64,000 nt of DNA from Alnus glutinosa (Eukaryota > Streptophyta > Magnoliopsida > Fagales > Betulaceae), in NCBI RefSeq assembly GCF_958979055.1, contig NC_084887.1, positions 27,891,544 through 27,955,543 of the forward strand. Reading direction: 5' to 3'. Positions 1 to 13,016 of this stretch are shown here, piece by piece. Under the pieces are notes generated by a model. The model made no database searches, was not told the DNA's origin, and saw nothing but the letters and a program-made list of their open reading frames with translations. The first letter of the stretch is position 1. Every line of letters begins with the position of its first letter. The position numbers and the translations under genes were made by a program.

Positions 1-564
1 ATTAGTTTTATACAGTACTTGTATTTAAATTTTTTGGAATTTATTTATATTAAAAATTCCTATTATATACCCCAACAATAAATTTGTGCTACACATACTT
101 ATATAAGTATATATAGTTATGTTTTAGGATTTACATGCAAGTTGAGTTTCTTGAATATGGTTTATGCGTTAGGACTTAATTTATTGTATGTGTAGTACAT
201 ACTCTCAGGGTTAGGGTTCGTTGAACATCCATCTGAATGTGTTCGCCTTGTGGTCCCGATCATTATGGCATACCTTACACAAGTATAAAATTGCATGCCT
301 CTATCATTTGATCGAGTTCAATGTTCAAAACTTGGTCGAACTATATATCATTTGATCCTAGAGTTAGGGTTTATCACTATACATATAGTATATATATTTA
401 GGGTTAGGGTTTATGGCTTACATATATATGGTACATACACTTAAGATTTGGGTTAAGATTATGGGTTTTAGGGTTCAATTTTATGGTCAGTGTTTAGTAT
501 AGTATATATATATAAAACTAAACCGTAAACTATAAATTAAAACTAAATCCTAACCCTAAGTATA

Positions 565-612
<48 letters not shown>

Positions 613-1447
613 TTAGGGTTAGGATTTAGTTTTAATTTATAGTTTACGGTTTAGTTTTATGACTTAGGGTTTAGCAAGAATGTACATTACATACACTTAA
701 GGTTGCATGTGTCTGTGTTTGTATTTGTATTTGTATTTCAAAACTATCTTGTCATATTATGTACATACATATATATAATATATGCATGCACATGCATGCA
801 TGTAAACGGCGTGCCGAAACTATATACCTTTATAGTTACTTGTATACACCCTAACATTGGTGTTTATGGCTATATGTATATATATAGTATACTTATATAC
901 CTATATTGTGTATAGCTATATATAGTATATATATACACTTAGGGTTAGAGTTTATAGATATATATAATAACGTTGTATATACCCAAATTTGGGCTACAAA
1001 TATATGCATAATTATACGGCGAGGAACAAAAATAAAAATATGCAACATAACAAAGTACATACACTTAGGGTTAGGGTTTATGACTATATATAGTATATAG
1101 ACATAGGGTTAGGGGTATGGGCTACGTGCAATATGTTTATAGTATATTTACGTTTTACGTGTTGAGTACTTTAAATATATATGGTATACTTATAAGTAAA
1201 CCCTAACTCTAATTAGGATTTACGTTAATGGAATAGTAATCTAATAAAACCCTAACCCTATATATATATAGGACCTATATATATATATATGAAACTTAAC
1301 ACAGACTTAAGGTTTAAGAATTAGTTTTAGGGTTACCGTTTAGGGTTTAGTTTTATGGGTTAGAGTTTACGTAAACCTTAACACTATATATATTACATAC
1401 ACTTAGGGTCGGATTAGGGTTTGTGTTTGTGTTTACAAATACAAAAC

Positions 1448-1450
<3 letters not shown>
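1..1450. repeat. Sparse telomere-like repeats in AT-rich DNA
   Basis: Short TTAGGG/TTTAGGG motifs recur through this stretch (near 207, 365, 400, 613, 664, 938, 1066, 1106, 1330, 1410), mostly with the G-rich strand on +. A few inverted copies occur (near 550, 1200, 1250). They are separated by TA-rich filler. The short open frames here are low-complexity and show no coding character. No gene is visible. Confidence 0.75.
512..660. repeat. Long perfect palindrome with TA-repeat centre
   Basis: Arms of about 50 bp (512-561 and 611-660) are exact reverse complements, each containing the telomere-like CCTAACCCTAAG/CTTAGGGTTAGG. The arms are joined by (TA)n, so the whole block can extrude as one hairpin. 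Confidence 0.85.
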
Positions 1451-1752
<302 letters not shown>

Positions 1753-1799
1753 ACCATTTTTCGTTTTTTTTTAAAAAAAAAAAAAAAAATTAAAAACAG

Positions 1800-1915
1800 A
1801 TAGAGACGTGTATAATAATACACGTCCCTAATTGGCCGGGTGGCATTACGCCACGCGGCCAATTTTTGGCCAGGTGACCTGCGCGGGACATTTCCCGCGC
1901 GCCAACTGGCTAATA
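1800..1915. repeat. CACTA-like subterminal repeat arm (left)
   Basis: GC-rich short inverted motifs (ACGTGTATAATAATACACG, GGCC/GGCCAA, GCGCGGGACATTTCCCGCGC) resemble those of the 9.1-9.5 kb array. No CACTA terminus is present to its left, where A/T tracts and (TA)n begin. Confidence 0.5.
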
Positions 1916-1984
1916 TTTCAATTAATAAAAAAAAAAAAAAAAAAAAAAAAAGGGTAGCTTCCAGAGGAAGCTACCCTCGATCCC

Positions 1985-2051
1985 CGCATTTCCCTCTCTC
2001 TCCCTCAGCTCGATCTCTCTCAGCTCGCTCACTCATCTCTCACGCTCACTC

Positions 2052-2088
<37 letters not shown>

Positions 2089-2178
2089 TCCGTCCACCGA
2101 CCACCAGGATCTCCGGCCAGCTCCCTCTCCGGCCGTGACTGCACCACCCATGTTCGGCAATTATTACGGTGCATGCTC

Positions 2179-2227
<49 letters not shown>

Positions 2228-2447
2228 TTATCTCTGTCTCTCTCTAGCTCTCTCTCTCTCTCTCTAACCGAACCAGCAACCCTAACCCTAGGTCCGGACC
2301 TATCTCTCTCTACACCTCCCTCTCACTCTCTCTCTCTCTCTCTAGCTCTCTCTCTCTCTCTAGCTCTCTCTCTCTCTCTCTCTCTCTAACCGAACCAGGA
2401 ACCCTAACCCTAGGTCCGGACCTATCTCTCTCTACATCTCCCTCTCG

Positions 2448-2479
<32 letters not shown>

Positions 2480-2640
2480 GTCTCTCTCTAGCTTTCTCTC
2501 TCTCTAACCGAACCACAGACTAAACCCTAACCCTTTCTTTCTCTCTAGCTTTCTCTCTCTCTGACACTATCTCTCTCTACATCTCTCTCTCTCTCTGAAA
2601 CCTCTCCCGGTCTCTCTCTCTCTCTGCCTTGTACGTGATT
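1985..2640. repeat. (CT)n microsatellite tract with telomere-like inserts
   Basis: Repeated CTCTCT runs are interrupted by a unit containing AACCGAACCAG, CCCTAACCCTAGG and TCCGGACC that occurs twice (about 2266-2390 and 2389-2515), with a shorter third trace near 2505. The leucine/serine and arginine/glutamate open frames here are repeat artefacts. Confidence 0.9.
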
Positions 2641-3360
2641 AGTATTTTTTTAGTTGTTTTGGGATATTATTTTGGGACTAATATGTTTTAATGCAGGTAC
2701 ATTTTGGCAAAGGAGCATACAAATCACAAAAAAAAAAAAAAAAATTGTGAGTAATTTTAGCATTAAATTTTTTTCTGATATCTTTTGGCTATAATAAACT
2801 TGGTGCATTTAAATTAATTTGTTTAAAATCTGTTTCTAACTTTTTTAATAGTTTCATATAATAATTGTGGATTTAGCAATTAATAATGGTCTATGCAATG
2901 CTGTTAATTTTGTTGGGTTTGAATATCTATTGTTGTGTAATTTTATGTGTTTTGATGTGGTTGGTTGTTATGCATGAAAAATATTCTTACAGTTGTGGTA
3001 TTTTTTTTTTTTTTTGTAATATGTTTTACTGTACTACGAATTTGTGTGTGGATTATTATTTGTCACAATTATTTTATTAACTTAATCATAAAATAAATTA
3101 TCAAAACCAATAAAATATAAATAAGTATTCGGTACTACAAAAAACAATTTTTGGGTTTTTTAAGAACAAAGAAAAAAAGTTTAATTGTTCATTTCAGGTA
3201 ATTTTTTTACAAACAAAAAAAAACCAATTCAAAGTAAACTCGCCATCATTTCACAATAAAATGATCGTATCTAACGATTATTGGATAGATACAGAAAATT
3301 AAATTTGGCCACCGTCTACCATTTATAATTATTTTTTTTATTATTCAATTTATAACAAAG
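2641..3360. other. AT-rich stretch, no gene seen
   Basis: A/T-rich sequence with homopolymer runs and no credible coding frame, RNA gene or terminal repeat, apart from the weak TACTACAAAAAACAA string at 3133. Confidence 0.6.
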
Positions 3361-3371
3361 GTGTAAACAAT

Positions 3372-5720
3372 TTTCCCTAAACCCTAAATCAAAACCAATA
3401 TAAAAATGCCTATGATCAAATCTCAAAACCAAACCCCTAAGCTTTATACTCTAAAAAACAAGCAAAAACCATAAACCCTAAACCCTAGCCCAAATTACCG
3501 TTCACCCTAAAAACCCTAAACCCTACAAAAGAGTGAAATTTTTTTATTACTTTTTAATTGTAGTTAAACCCTAAACCCTAACCTTAAAACCCTAACCCTA
3601 AAAACTAAACCCTAAAAACCTAAATCTTAACCTTAAAACCCTAACCCTAAAACCCTAAATCCTAACCTTAAAACCCTAAAACCTAAACCCTAAACCCTAA
3701 ATTCTAACCTTTAAACCCTAACCCTAAAAACTAAACCCTAAACCCTAACCTTAAAACCCTAACCCTAAAACCCTAAACCCTAACCTTAAAACCCTAACCC
3801 TAAAATACTTAAAACCCTAAAACCCTAATCCTAACCTTAAAACCGTAAAACCTAAACTCTAAACCCTAAACCGTAAATTCTAACCTTAAAACCCTAACGC
3901 TAAAAACTAAACCCTAAACCCTAACCTTGAAACCCTAACCCTAAAACCCTAAACCCTAACCTTAAAACCCTAACCCTAAAATACTTTCTCCCTAAAAACC
4001 TAAATCCTAACCTTAAAACCCTAAAACCTAAACCCTAAACCCTAAATTCTAACCTTAAAACCCTAACTCTAAAAACTAAACCGTAAAAACTAAACCCTAA
4101 AAACCTAAATCCTAACCTTAAAACCCTAAAACCTAAACCCTAACCCTAAAAACCCTAAAACCTAAACCCTAAACCCTAAATTCTAACCTTAAAACCCTAA
4201 CTCTAAAAACTAAACCATAAAAACTAAACCCTAAAAACCTAAATCCTAACCTTAAAACCCTAAAACCTAAACCCTAACCCTAAAAACCCTAAAACCTAAA
4301 CCCTAACCCTAAAAACCCTAAAACCTAAACCCTAAATTCTAACCTTAAAACACTAACCCTAAAAACTAAACCCTAAAACCTAAACCCTAACCCTAAAAAC
4401 TAAACCTTCAAAACCTAAACCCTAACCCTAAAAACTAAACCTTCAAAACCTAAACCCTAACCCTAAAAACTAAACCTTCAAAACCTAAACCCTAACCGTA
4501 AAAACTAAACCCTAACAACCTAAACCCTAAACCCTAAAACCCTAACCTTAAAACCCTAAACCCTAAAAACTAAACCCTAAACACTAAACCCTAAACCCTA
4601 ACCTTAAAACCATAACCCTAAAACCTTAAACCCTAACCTAAAAACTAAACCGTAAAAACTAAACCCTAAAAACCTAAACCCTAACCTTAAAACCCTAAAA
4701 CCTAAACCCTAACCCTAAAAACCCTAAAACCTAAACCCTAAACCCTAAATTCTAACCTTAAAACCCTAACCCTAAAAACTAAACCGTAAAACCCTAAACC
4801 CTAACCTTAAAACCCTAAAACCTAAACCCTAACCCTAAAAACCCTAAAACCTAAACCCTAAACCCTAAATTCTAACCTTAAAACCCTAACCCTAAAAACT
4901 AAACCGTAAAACCCTAAACCCTAACCTTAAAACCCTAAAACCTAAACCCTATACCCTAAACCCTAACCCTAAAAACCTAAACCCTAACCTTTTTAACCCT
5001 AACCCTAAAAACTGAACCTTCAAAACCTAAACCCTAACCCTAAAAACTAAACCTTCAAAACCTAAACCCTAACCCTAAAAACTAAACCCTAAACCCTAAA
5101 CCCTAAACCCTAAACCCTAAACCCTAACCTTAAAACCCAAACCCTAATACCTTAAACCCTAACCTTAAAACCCTAACCCTAAAAACCTAAACCCTAACCT
5201 TTTTAACCCTAACCCTAAAAACTAAACCTTCAAAACCTAAACCCTAACCCTAAAAACTAAACCCTAAACCCTAAACCCTAACAACCTAAAACCCTAAACC
5301 CTAACCTTTTTAATCCTAACCCTAACCCTAAAAAAAGAAACCTTAAAACTCTAAACCATAAATAAAGAAAGAAGAATATTAAAAAAGAAAAAATTAAAAC
5401 AGGGAGAGATCTCTTTTTTTTTTTTAATTACTTTTTATGGTCAGGTAAACCCAAACCCAAACCCTAACCCTACAAACTAAACCGTAAAAACCTAAAACCC
5501 TAAACCCTAAGAAAAAAAAAAAAAAAAACCCTAAACCCAAAAAAAAAAAAGAAGATTATTAAAAAATATAAAAGAAAAGGGTTCGAGATCTCTTTTTATT
5601 TTTTTTTTAACTATTTTATTTTAGTTAAACCCTAAACCCTAAACCCTAAAACCCTACACCCTAACCTTAAACCCTAAACCCTACAAATATTAAAACCTAA
5701 ACCCTAAACCCTAAACTCGA
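3372..5720. repeat. Interstitial telomere-like repeat block (CCCTAAA)n, degenerate
   Basis: About 2.3 kb dominated by CCCTAAA, CCCTAACC and variants (CCTTAAAA, CTAAAAACTAAA, ACCTTCAAAACCTAAA), all with the C-rich strand on +. Longer units recur, for example the pair at about 4680-4800 and 4801-4920, showing secondary amplification. Two short A/T-rich GAGATCTC-containing segments (about 5335-5450 and 5525-5620) interrupt it. It is not a native telomere because it is internal and highly degenerate. Confidence 0.95.
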
Positions 5721-5835
5721 TCAAAATACTTTCTTATTTTGCATAGAGCTCATTGTATATTATGCATATTCTATTTTAATATTAAAATTAAAACGAATTT
5801 CAAGTAATTTGTCTCACATTTGTTCGCAGGTTTCA

Positions 5836-8693
5836 ATGGACCCGAGACCCCCTACTTGCGCACATCGTGCACCACGCCAGCCCGTGCATTGCACGACTAC
5901 ATCCACACCGGCGATGTCAGCGGCACTACATACCACACCGTGGCCACACAACCCGGACGCTGTATACAGACCACCGCCCCCGGGTACGGCGGGGATGAGC
6001 AGGTCAGATCCCGGGCAGACGAGCACAGCTGGATATTCTCCTTCTCTATACCCGCCTACGTCGACACCGGCGATGTCAGCGGCACTACATACTACACCGT
6101 GGTCACACCACCCGGACGCTATTTATAGACCATTACCCCCGGGTACGGCGGGGATGAGTAGGTCAGATCCCGGCCAGACGAGCTCAGCTGGATATTCTCC
6201 TTCTCCATACACGACGTTATCGCAGTTGGGGCTGACCTCACCGGGCCATGTTGATCGATGGTGGGTGCGAGAGTGTCATGATCTGAGCAGATTTCCGTTG
6301 TACTATCCATACCCCCTTCCACCACCTATGCCAGTCATTCCTGATAGTGAGACTCAGGATGACAGATTCCCGCTGTCACAGGGGGGGGGATGCCTATGCC
6401 GGCTATGCGGTCGGGACAGCTGACGGCCCCGGCTGGGGGCCAGGGCCCGGCACCTGGGGAGAGCCAGATGCATGTTTATGGACAGAGCCAGTTGCCGCTT
6501 CCTGGGGAGAGTCAGGACCCAGATGTGGGGGAGAGCCGGCTGCCCCGCGAGGGGGATGATGTGATGTTGGGGCTTGATCAGTTAGCACATGATGTCCCCC
6601 AGGATATGCCTTCGGATGACGATCATGATGATGAGCATCACCCAGAAGATCAGGCAGGCGAGGAGCATGCTGGGGACCCAGCGACCGAGCACATAGCGTT
6701 CGACCATATTCGGCTGATGGGTAAGTACATTTGTATACATCATTATAAACTAATTAATTTAGTAAGTTCGTATAATATTTAAATTGAATTTTTAATTTAT
6801 TGATATGATTAAGTTATTTAGTGTTAATATATTAACGTTTTATATTTATTGACTAGGGTATAACCCAGACGGGAGCATATATTTTGAGGTGATTAAGGAC
6901 CCTGAGAGAAATTGGGTGCTCCCGAGGGGTAAGAAAGTTGTGTTGCAGTACAATGCTGCAACACAACCAGTGGGACGAGCATGCAATCGTTATAGACGGG
7001 CTGCGGGCAAGCTGTTACGGAGCGGGTCCCATATTCACTTGCGGGACAAATGGGGAAAGGTAGATAAACAGGTTAAGCAGGCTATGTGGGATGCCATAAT
7101 GGTATGTGTATGAAACTAATATATGTATTTTGTGAAATTAAAGTTAAGATGATTTTTTTCTTTATTGAACTGCTAAAATTAATCATTAGATTGAATGTGC
7201 AGCAAGAATTTTATGTACCCGTATCCGTCGACCAGCGCCTGGCACAGAATGAATTCTGGGGTGATATGGGCCGTAAGCACCGTTCGTGGAAGTCGAAGTT
7301 GAGGACCCAGCTAAATATTCGAGACGGTGACACGCCATTGACAATACGTGCGAGAATGCCAGAGACGTTTTTTGATAAGTATGACCGAACGGATGTGGAG
7401 GACGTACTGCACGAATGGTGCACAAAAGTAAATGTGGTATGTAGGTCTTTGAATGTATTACTATAATGTTGTGTTTTTTTAATAAACAGTTCATTCAATC
7501 ATAACACATAAGTAATTAAAAGTATCAATTCTGACATTTTTTTTGGGAATGTTCAATGTAAAGGAGAGGTCTGAACGAATGAAGCGGCTGCGGGAGCAGC
7601 AAGACATCCCCCATAGTCTGGGGTCCAAAAGTTATGCCAGATTTAATCACGATGAGGTATGGAACAATATGTAAAAACCCTAATTCTTATTTGTGCGTAA
7701 TTGTTCTTTCTTAACGTTAAATGAATATCCAATGTTTGTTATATATTTATACTGTATGGCGACAGGCATCTATATCTGGCACGCCCCCCACTCGCGCCGA
7801 GTCGTTTGTGAAGACGCACACAAAGAAAGACGGCACTTACCTGAACGAGCGGACACGGGACCTATGCGTATGCTACTGTTATAGGTTATCGATTATTATT
7901 AGTTATGCGTGTGATAAAGTATTTATTAATTACCATTGTTTTGTATGTTGACGACGTACAGGAGCGGATGACACAGAGTTTGTCCACTGATCCTGCTGCC
8001 TCGGACCCTGTCTCATCAGATACGGTGCGTTGGGCACCTGGCGACGCGTACGAGCAAGCGGTTGGGCGACCCGAGTATGCGGGTAGGGTTCGGCAGGTTG
8101 GGCCGAACGTTACTCCTGTTCGCGGGACTTGTTTCTCGTATAGGGGCCGCACACGGGGGGGACCGGCCGAGGGCACGTCTCAGGATTGGGCTGCTCACAA
8201 AATCGCGGAGTTGGAGGGCATAGTGCGGGCCGAGAGAGAGCGGGCTGACAGCATGGAGCAGCGCATACGACAGATTGATGATATGGAGCAGCGCATGCGA
8301 CATTTTGAGGCCTTCATGTCCTCTACAGGATTATCGTTCGTATGCCCTGGTGCTCAGCAGTCTTCACCTGCACACGTCGGTAGTACGTCATCTGTTAGTA
8401 GTGCGCCTGCAGGTATGGTTCATATTATGTATACACTTAGGTTTATTTTTAATTTGTTCTCATTACTTGTTTAAATTTGCATATAATATTATGTAGGTTA
8501 ATTATTTTTAGTACTTGCAGGTAATGCGACAACGGTTGGTCCGTTGTCGCCTTCTGGACAATTGCTGAGCCAACAATCCCCTCTCGGGACTCCTTCGCCC
8601 GTTACACCATCTCTTGCGGGACAATCGACAGTTGGCGAGCTCACGCCCGGGACTGCACCTCGTGATCCGCAGAGACGTCCTCCAGATTTGTAG
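5836..8693 (+). CDS. CACTA accessory protein, plant transposase Transposase_24 (Ptta/En/Spm) type
   Basis: Seven exons can be assembled with GT-AG introns and consistent phase: 5836-6720, 6857-7101, 7203-7436, 7564-7656, 7766-7867, 7962-8412, 8521-8693 (stop TAG 8691). An untranslated acceptor (TTCGCAG) precedes the first ATG. The N-terminal exon is Pro/Ser/Thr-rich with an internal duplication (repeats of [14 protein letters not shown]). Exons 2-5 carry the family core: [18 protein letters not shown], then [19 protein letters not shown] and YARFNHDE. Exon 6 has a short coiled-coil-like [14 protein letters not shown] segment. In the En/Spm family such proteins bind subterminal repeats and assist the TNPD transposase. 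A run of nine G at 6381 breaks the frame inside exon 1 (one more G would restore it), so this copy may be damaged. Exon 1 boundaries are the least certain. Confidence 0.75.
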
Positions 8694-8699
8694 ATATTT

Positions 8700-9512
<813 letters not shown>

Positions 9513-10240
9513 TAAAGAACGAAACAAAAAGAGATTAGAACGTACGAAACAAAAAGAGATCCACTGGCTCTAATGATCAAAAACTATATAGATTTGGGAG
9601 TAATTGAGTCCCTTTCACTCCACAAAAGCTACCGATTAATGGTGTAATAGTAGTGTGATATATAACATTATTCTTAATTCTTAAAATTGGTCAATTCTCA
9701 ACTTCCCTTTTTAAATGGACCTCTCTCTCTTTGAAATTAATTTAAGGACAAAGCAATATGCAATTTATATTTTCTCCTTGGATAAATGGTTTATTTGATA
9801 ATCCAAAATGAATGTTAGTAATTTTTTTCTCAGAAATTTCGAAGAAGACGATATTTTTATTTTAGAGAATAGGTGAGATAAAGTACGTGCAAGTTGAAAT
9901 CAGACATAAAACTTGTTCATTTATCTATTAAAAAAAAAAAAAAAAAATCTAACTTCTATAAATCAGACGGAAAACTTAACATTAATTGACTTGGCGACAG
10001 AGACACGCTCTTATCTTTGGACCTTTCCTTTGTCATTTTTCGCTTTCCTTGATTTGAAAGGCCAATTTCATTTTCCTTCATAAAAGCTGTCATGTAGCAT
10101 TTTGGCATCGACTTGAATCAATATACATGGACAAATGTCAATGCATCAAGGTGGGGTTTCAGCATGAGCATCTTACTACGTTTCTGGCAGAAGAACCAAA
10201 CGCATTAAATTCTAGTATATATTATATCCTAATTTCCTTC
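9513..10240. other. Non-coding stretch, duplicated elsewhere in the window
   Basis: No gene seen. Its right half (about 9895-10145) is recognisably repeated at about 20345-20830, where the two halves are separated by a MITE-like insert, and more weakly at about 19560-19700. Near 9515-9560 a CGAAACAAAAAGAGAT string occurs twice. Confidence 0.6.
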
Positions 10241-10257
10241 TATTTTTTATTTTTTAT

Positions 10258-11310
10258 TTAAGAAAAACGAAAACAAAAAAGAATAGCTAAAAGAACAAGA
10301 AAAGTATCAATATCCTTTTGGATCTGCTTGATATCCTCAATTTGGTTCGGGCTATTGGTTCCTTGCAATTCAAGAAGTCTCCTACTTTTCTGTTTCAGTA
10401 ATTCTGCATCTCTACGAAATTTTGCTTTACTCCACCGTGTAAGATCTCTTTGGCAAGCTGAGAGGCGGGCCCGAATATCCTTCAACTGGTTAGACTCCAA
10501 AACCTCCTGCTCCCAAGCTGCTTTAGAGATGTCATTGCATTCAGGATCCAGCTGCCATTTGGCTTCAAACTTGAAAGCCCGACGCGAAGGCCCCGTCTCA
10601 TAGGGCACGTCATTAAACAAAATAAGGATCGGATTGTGGTCCGAACAAATAGCTTCCAAAACTTGAACCCTCACGTAATTGAATCTGGAACACCATTCCG
10701 TGTTGGCAACCGCTCTGTCAAGCCTTTCCTGAGGAAAGTTATCATCTCTCTTGTTATTGCACCAAGTATACCGAGGCCCAGAGAAGCCTAGGTCACTGAG
10801 ATCACAATCTTCTAGCGCCCTCCTGAACTGGTTAATCTGAGAGATACGTCTTAAAGCTGCCCCCTGTTTCTCTGATTGATCAAGAATCTCGTTAAAGTCC
10901 TCTGCACACAACCAGGCTGAAGGCTGAAAAGTCTTGAGGAGTCTCAATAGTTCCCATGATTCCCATCGTCTAGCAGCATTGGGAAATCCATAGAAGCCAG
11001 TAAACTTCCATCCTGGGCTTCCATCTTCATTACGTATGATAGCATTTATATGCTGGCGGGAGTAATTAAAGATCTCCAGAAAAAGGTTCTCCTTCCACAA
11101 TAATGCTAAGCCCCCACTTCTACCAATCGGGTTGACCACAAAAAGCCCTTCAAAGCCCAGTTTACATATAATTTTCTCCATGGTATTACCTCTACACAGA
11201 GTTTCAATAAGGAAAACAACATTGGGTTTCTTCTCTTTCACCAAATGGTGAAGAACTCGAACTGTTCGGGGGTTCCCAAGCCCCCGACAGTTCCAACATA
11301 AAAGACTCAT
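10258..11310 (-). CDS. LINE ORF2 remnant: apurinic-type endonuclease domain, no RT
   Basis: 350 codons. This is the N-terminal endonuclease (exonuclease-endonuclease-phosphatase fold) that nicks target DNA to prime reverse transcription. Visible family motifs: LLCWNCRGLG (residues 3-12), the acidic FLIET (33-38), DFNEIL (138-143), RLDRAV (196-201) and SDHNPI (223-228). The usual GDFN is AEDFN here. After about residue 330 the frame runs into a hydrophobic tail (LVLLAILF) that looks like 3' UTR read through, so the reverse-transcriptase region has been deleted. The start ATG overlaps the ORF1 stop (ATGA), a geometry suited to termination-reinitiation. Confidence 0.85.
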   Translation of the reverse strand: MSLLCWNCRGLGNPRTVRVLHHLVKEKKPNVVFLIETLCRGNTMEKIICKLGFEGLFVVNPIGRSGGLALLWKENLFLEIFNYSRQHINAIIRNEDGSPGWKFTGFYGFPNAARRWESWELLRLLKTFQPSAWLCAEDFNEILDQSEKQGAALRRISQINQFRRALEDCDLSDLGFSGPRYTWCNNKRDDNFPQERLDRAVANTEWCSRFNYVRVQVLEAICSDHNPILILFNDVPYETGPSRRAFKFEAKWQLDPECNDISKAAWEQEVLESNQLKDIRARLSACQRDLTRWSKAKFRRDAELLKQKSRRLLELQGTNSPNQIEDIKQIQKDIDTFLVLLAILFCFRFS

Positions 11311-13016
11311 GGCGACAGGCGGGGCTGAGGATCAGCCACCGCCTTTTCCACATGGAACAATAACTCACCTCCAGAATGGCTCTTTTTTGGGTGATGCTCC
11401 TGATTCTCTGAATGACTCCACTCCACATCTTCAGGCTTCCTCTTTCGATCAGTTTCACCAGTATTGACGCTTGTAATATCCCTAGTCTTTCTCTTCCACT
11501 TTCGAGCCTTACTCGGGGTCTTCAAAATCTCCTCCGTTGACTCCTGAGGATTCTCATGGTCCACGTAATGTTCGTGTCTAGGACTAGGAAAGGCTGGTAC
11601 CGTGGAGAAAAATCCATGTTCTGTACAAGTTACCTGGACAGACGCCACCTCCTGCTGGGGCCCATGACTATTCACTGCCACATTGGTATTACGTATCATC
11701 TTTCCTGTCACCTGGTCATCTATAATCATCCTTTTATTTATCAACGTGGCTCCCCTTCTGTCGAAACTATCTTCTGCACTTGGCTCAATACAAACAGAGT
11801 CCTTTAGCACCCCACGGATTTCCGTGTCATTCTGGTTATTAACCTCTGTATCATTTCTGGTCAATGGCTTCTCTCTCTGATTTTCTTCACCTTTCCTACT
11901 GTCATCCGCATTTTCTCCTTCCAAATCCCCCACTGAATCCTTCTCATTAATGCCACTTGTCCCGCCCATATTCTCATCACTTTCCATGAAATCGGACGTA
12001 CAAAGTACAGCCATCTTTCCAGCTGGTCTGTCCGGAGCTCTTCCAGCTGGGGCTTCACGGCGTCTCTCGCCCCCGAACTGCTTCACGGAAAAGCCACCCG
12101 GAGTTCTATCACCCCCTCTAGCATCCATTGTATTTGTGTTCCAGTAAGCCTTGGAATCAGCCAGAGAATGTCCCAGAGTAATACCTTCCAAAGCCCCTGA
12201 TTCCTGTTCAGCCAGCACCTGCTTCCCTGGATTATGATCTGACTGTCGAACTGTCGATGATCCTTCCTTCCTGAAGCGTAAGTCATCCGCCCGAAGCCAA
12301 ACCCCCCAGGACTTACCCGAAACCTCCTCATTGATCCGGAAGCTGGGCTTACTCGGACAAGCTTTATCCGCATGGTAGATCCTCCCACAGTGATAACAAA
12401 ACTGCGGGAGTTTTTCATATTTGAGCGAGATCCAAATGGATTTACCATTCAGGACAATAGCCCGGCCCCTTTCAAGTGGTTTTGTGATATCAACAGACAC
12501 TCTTATTCTCAAACATCTACCCCATCCCACACCATCTCTAGTAACATCTATATCCTCTACAGTTCCAATAGATCGGCCTATACGAAGCCCCACCTCCCGA
12601 TTCATGCACGTGAGAGGCATATCATGTAACTGTACCCAAAAAAACGCTTTTGAAAAGTCCATATGCGAGGGTGGAATATCTTCGTCAATCTCCTTTAGGA
12701 CCAACAAGCTGCGATCAAAAAGCCAAGGTCGGCCCTCGAGGACTCGCCCTTTGTCTTCCCTGTTAGAAAACTCTAACAGCCCTAAGTTATCTTGAATTTC
12801 CTTGAAAGTCACTGCTTCAGCGGTTTTCCACAGCCTCGACATTAATGTCTTGAAAGCTTCCTTCTGGATACGCCAATCCGACATCAACCTACCCAACAAA
12901 CACTTTTCACTTCTTCCTCGAAGATCTGCAGTATCCGACTCAGTGATTGCTATCTCTTTCCTTTCACCTTCTGAAAGCTTCATCCCCTCACTCATACTTT
13001 CAATAAGGTCTTCCAT
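11307..13016 (-). CDS. LINE ORF1 protein (DUF4283 and CCHC zinc knuckle)
   Basis: The open frame runs to 13055, but the methionine at 13016 (MEDLIES) is the more natural start and gives 569 residues. The N-terminal third matches the DUF4283 pattern of plant L1 ORF1 proteins (LLGRLMSDWRIQKEAFKTLM, then RGRAIVLNGK). A single CCHC knuckle follows (CYHCGRIYHADKAC). The C-terminal half is polar, low in conserved blocks and rich in Lys/Arg/Glu, with a KARKWKRK basic patch. The likely role is RNA binding in the LINE ribonucleoprotein. The frame is uninterrupted, suggesting a fairly recent copy. Confidence 0.85.
   Translation of the reverse strand: MEDLIESMSEGMKLSEGERKEIAITESDTADLRGRSEKCLLGRLMSDWRIQKEAFKTLMSRLWKTAEAVTFKEIQDNLGLLEFSNREDKGRVLEGRPWLFDRSLLVLKEIDEDIPPSHMDFSKAFFWVQLHDMPLTCMNREVGLRIGRSIGTVEDIDVTRDGVGWGRCLRIRVSVDITKPLERGRAIVLNGKSIWISLKYEKLPQFCYHCGRIYHADKACPSKPSFRINEEVSGKSWGVWLRADDLRFRKEGSSTVRQSDHNPGKQVLAEQESGALEGITLGHSLADSKAYWNTNTMDARGGDRTPGGFSVKQFGGERRREAPAGRAPDRPAGKMAVLCTSDFMESDENMGGTSGINEKDSVGDLEGENADDSRKGEENQREKPLTRNDTEVNNQNDTEIRGVLKDSVCIEPSAEDSFDRRGATLINKRMIIDDQVTGKMIRNTNVAVNSHGPQQEVASVQVTCTEHGFFSTVPAFPSPRHEHYVDHENPQESTEEILKTPSKARKWKRKTRDITSVNTGETDRKRKPEDVEWSHSENQEHHPKKSHSGGELLFHVEKAVADPQPRLSP

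Noticed and set aside
2135..2516. Ser/Leu-rich and Arg/Glu-rich open frames
   Set aside because: Direct translation of (CT)n/(GA)n microsatellite.
3133..3160. TACTACAAAAAACAA as the definite left end of the first CACTA element
   Set aside because: First base differs, no subterminal motifs follow, and no 3-bp duplication with the right flank could be matched.
10328..10603. Plus-strand frame opposite LINE ORF2, and similar ones to 13089
   Set aside because: Antisense shadows of ORF1/ORF2, which carry the recognisable domains.
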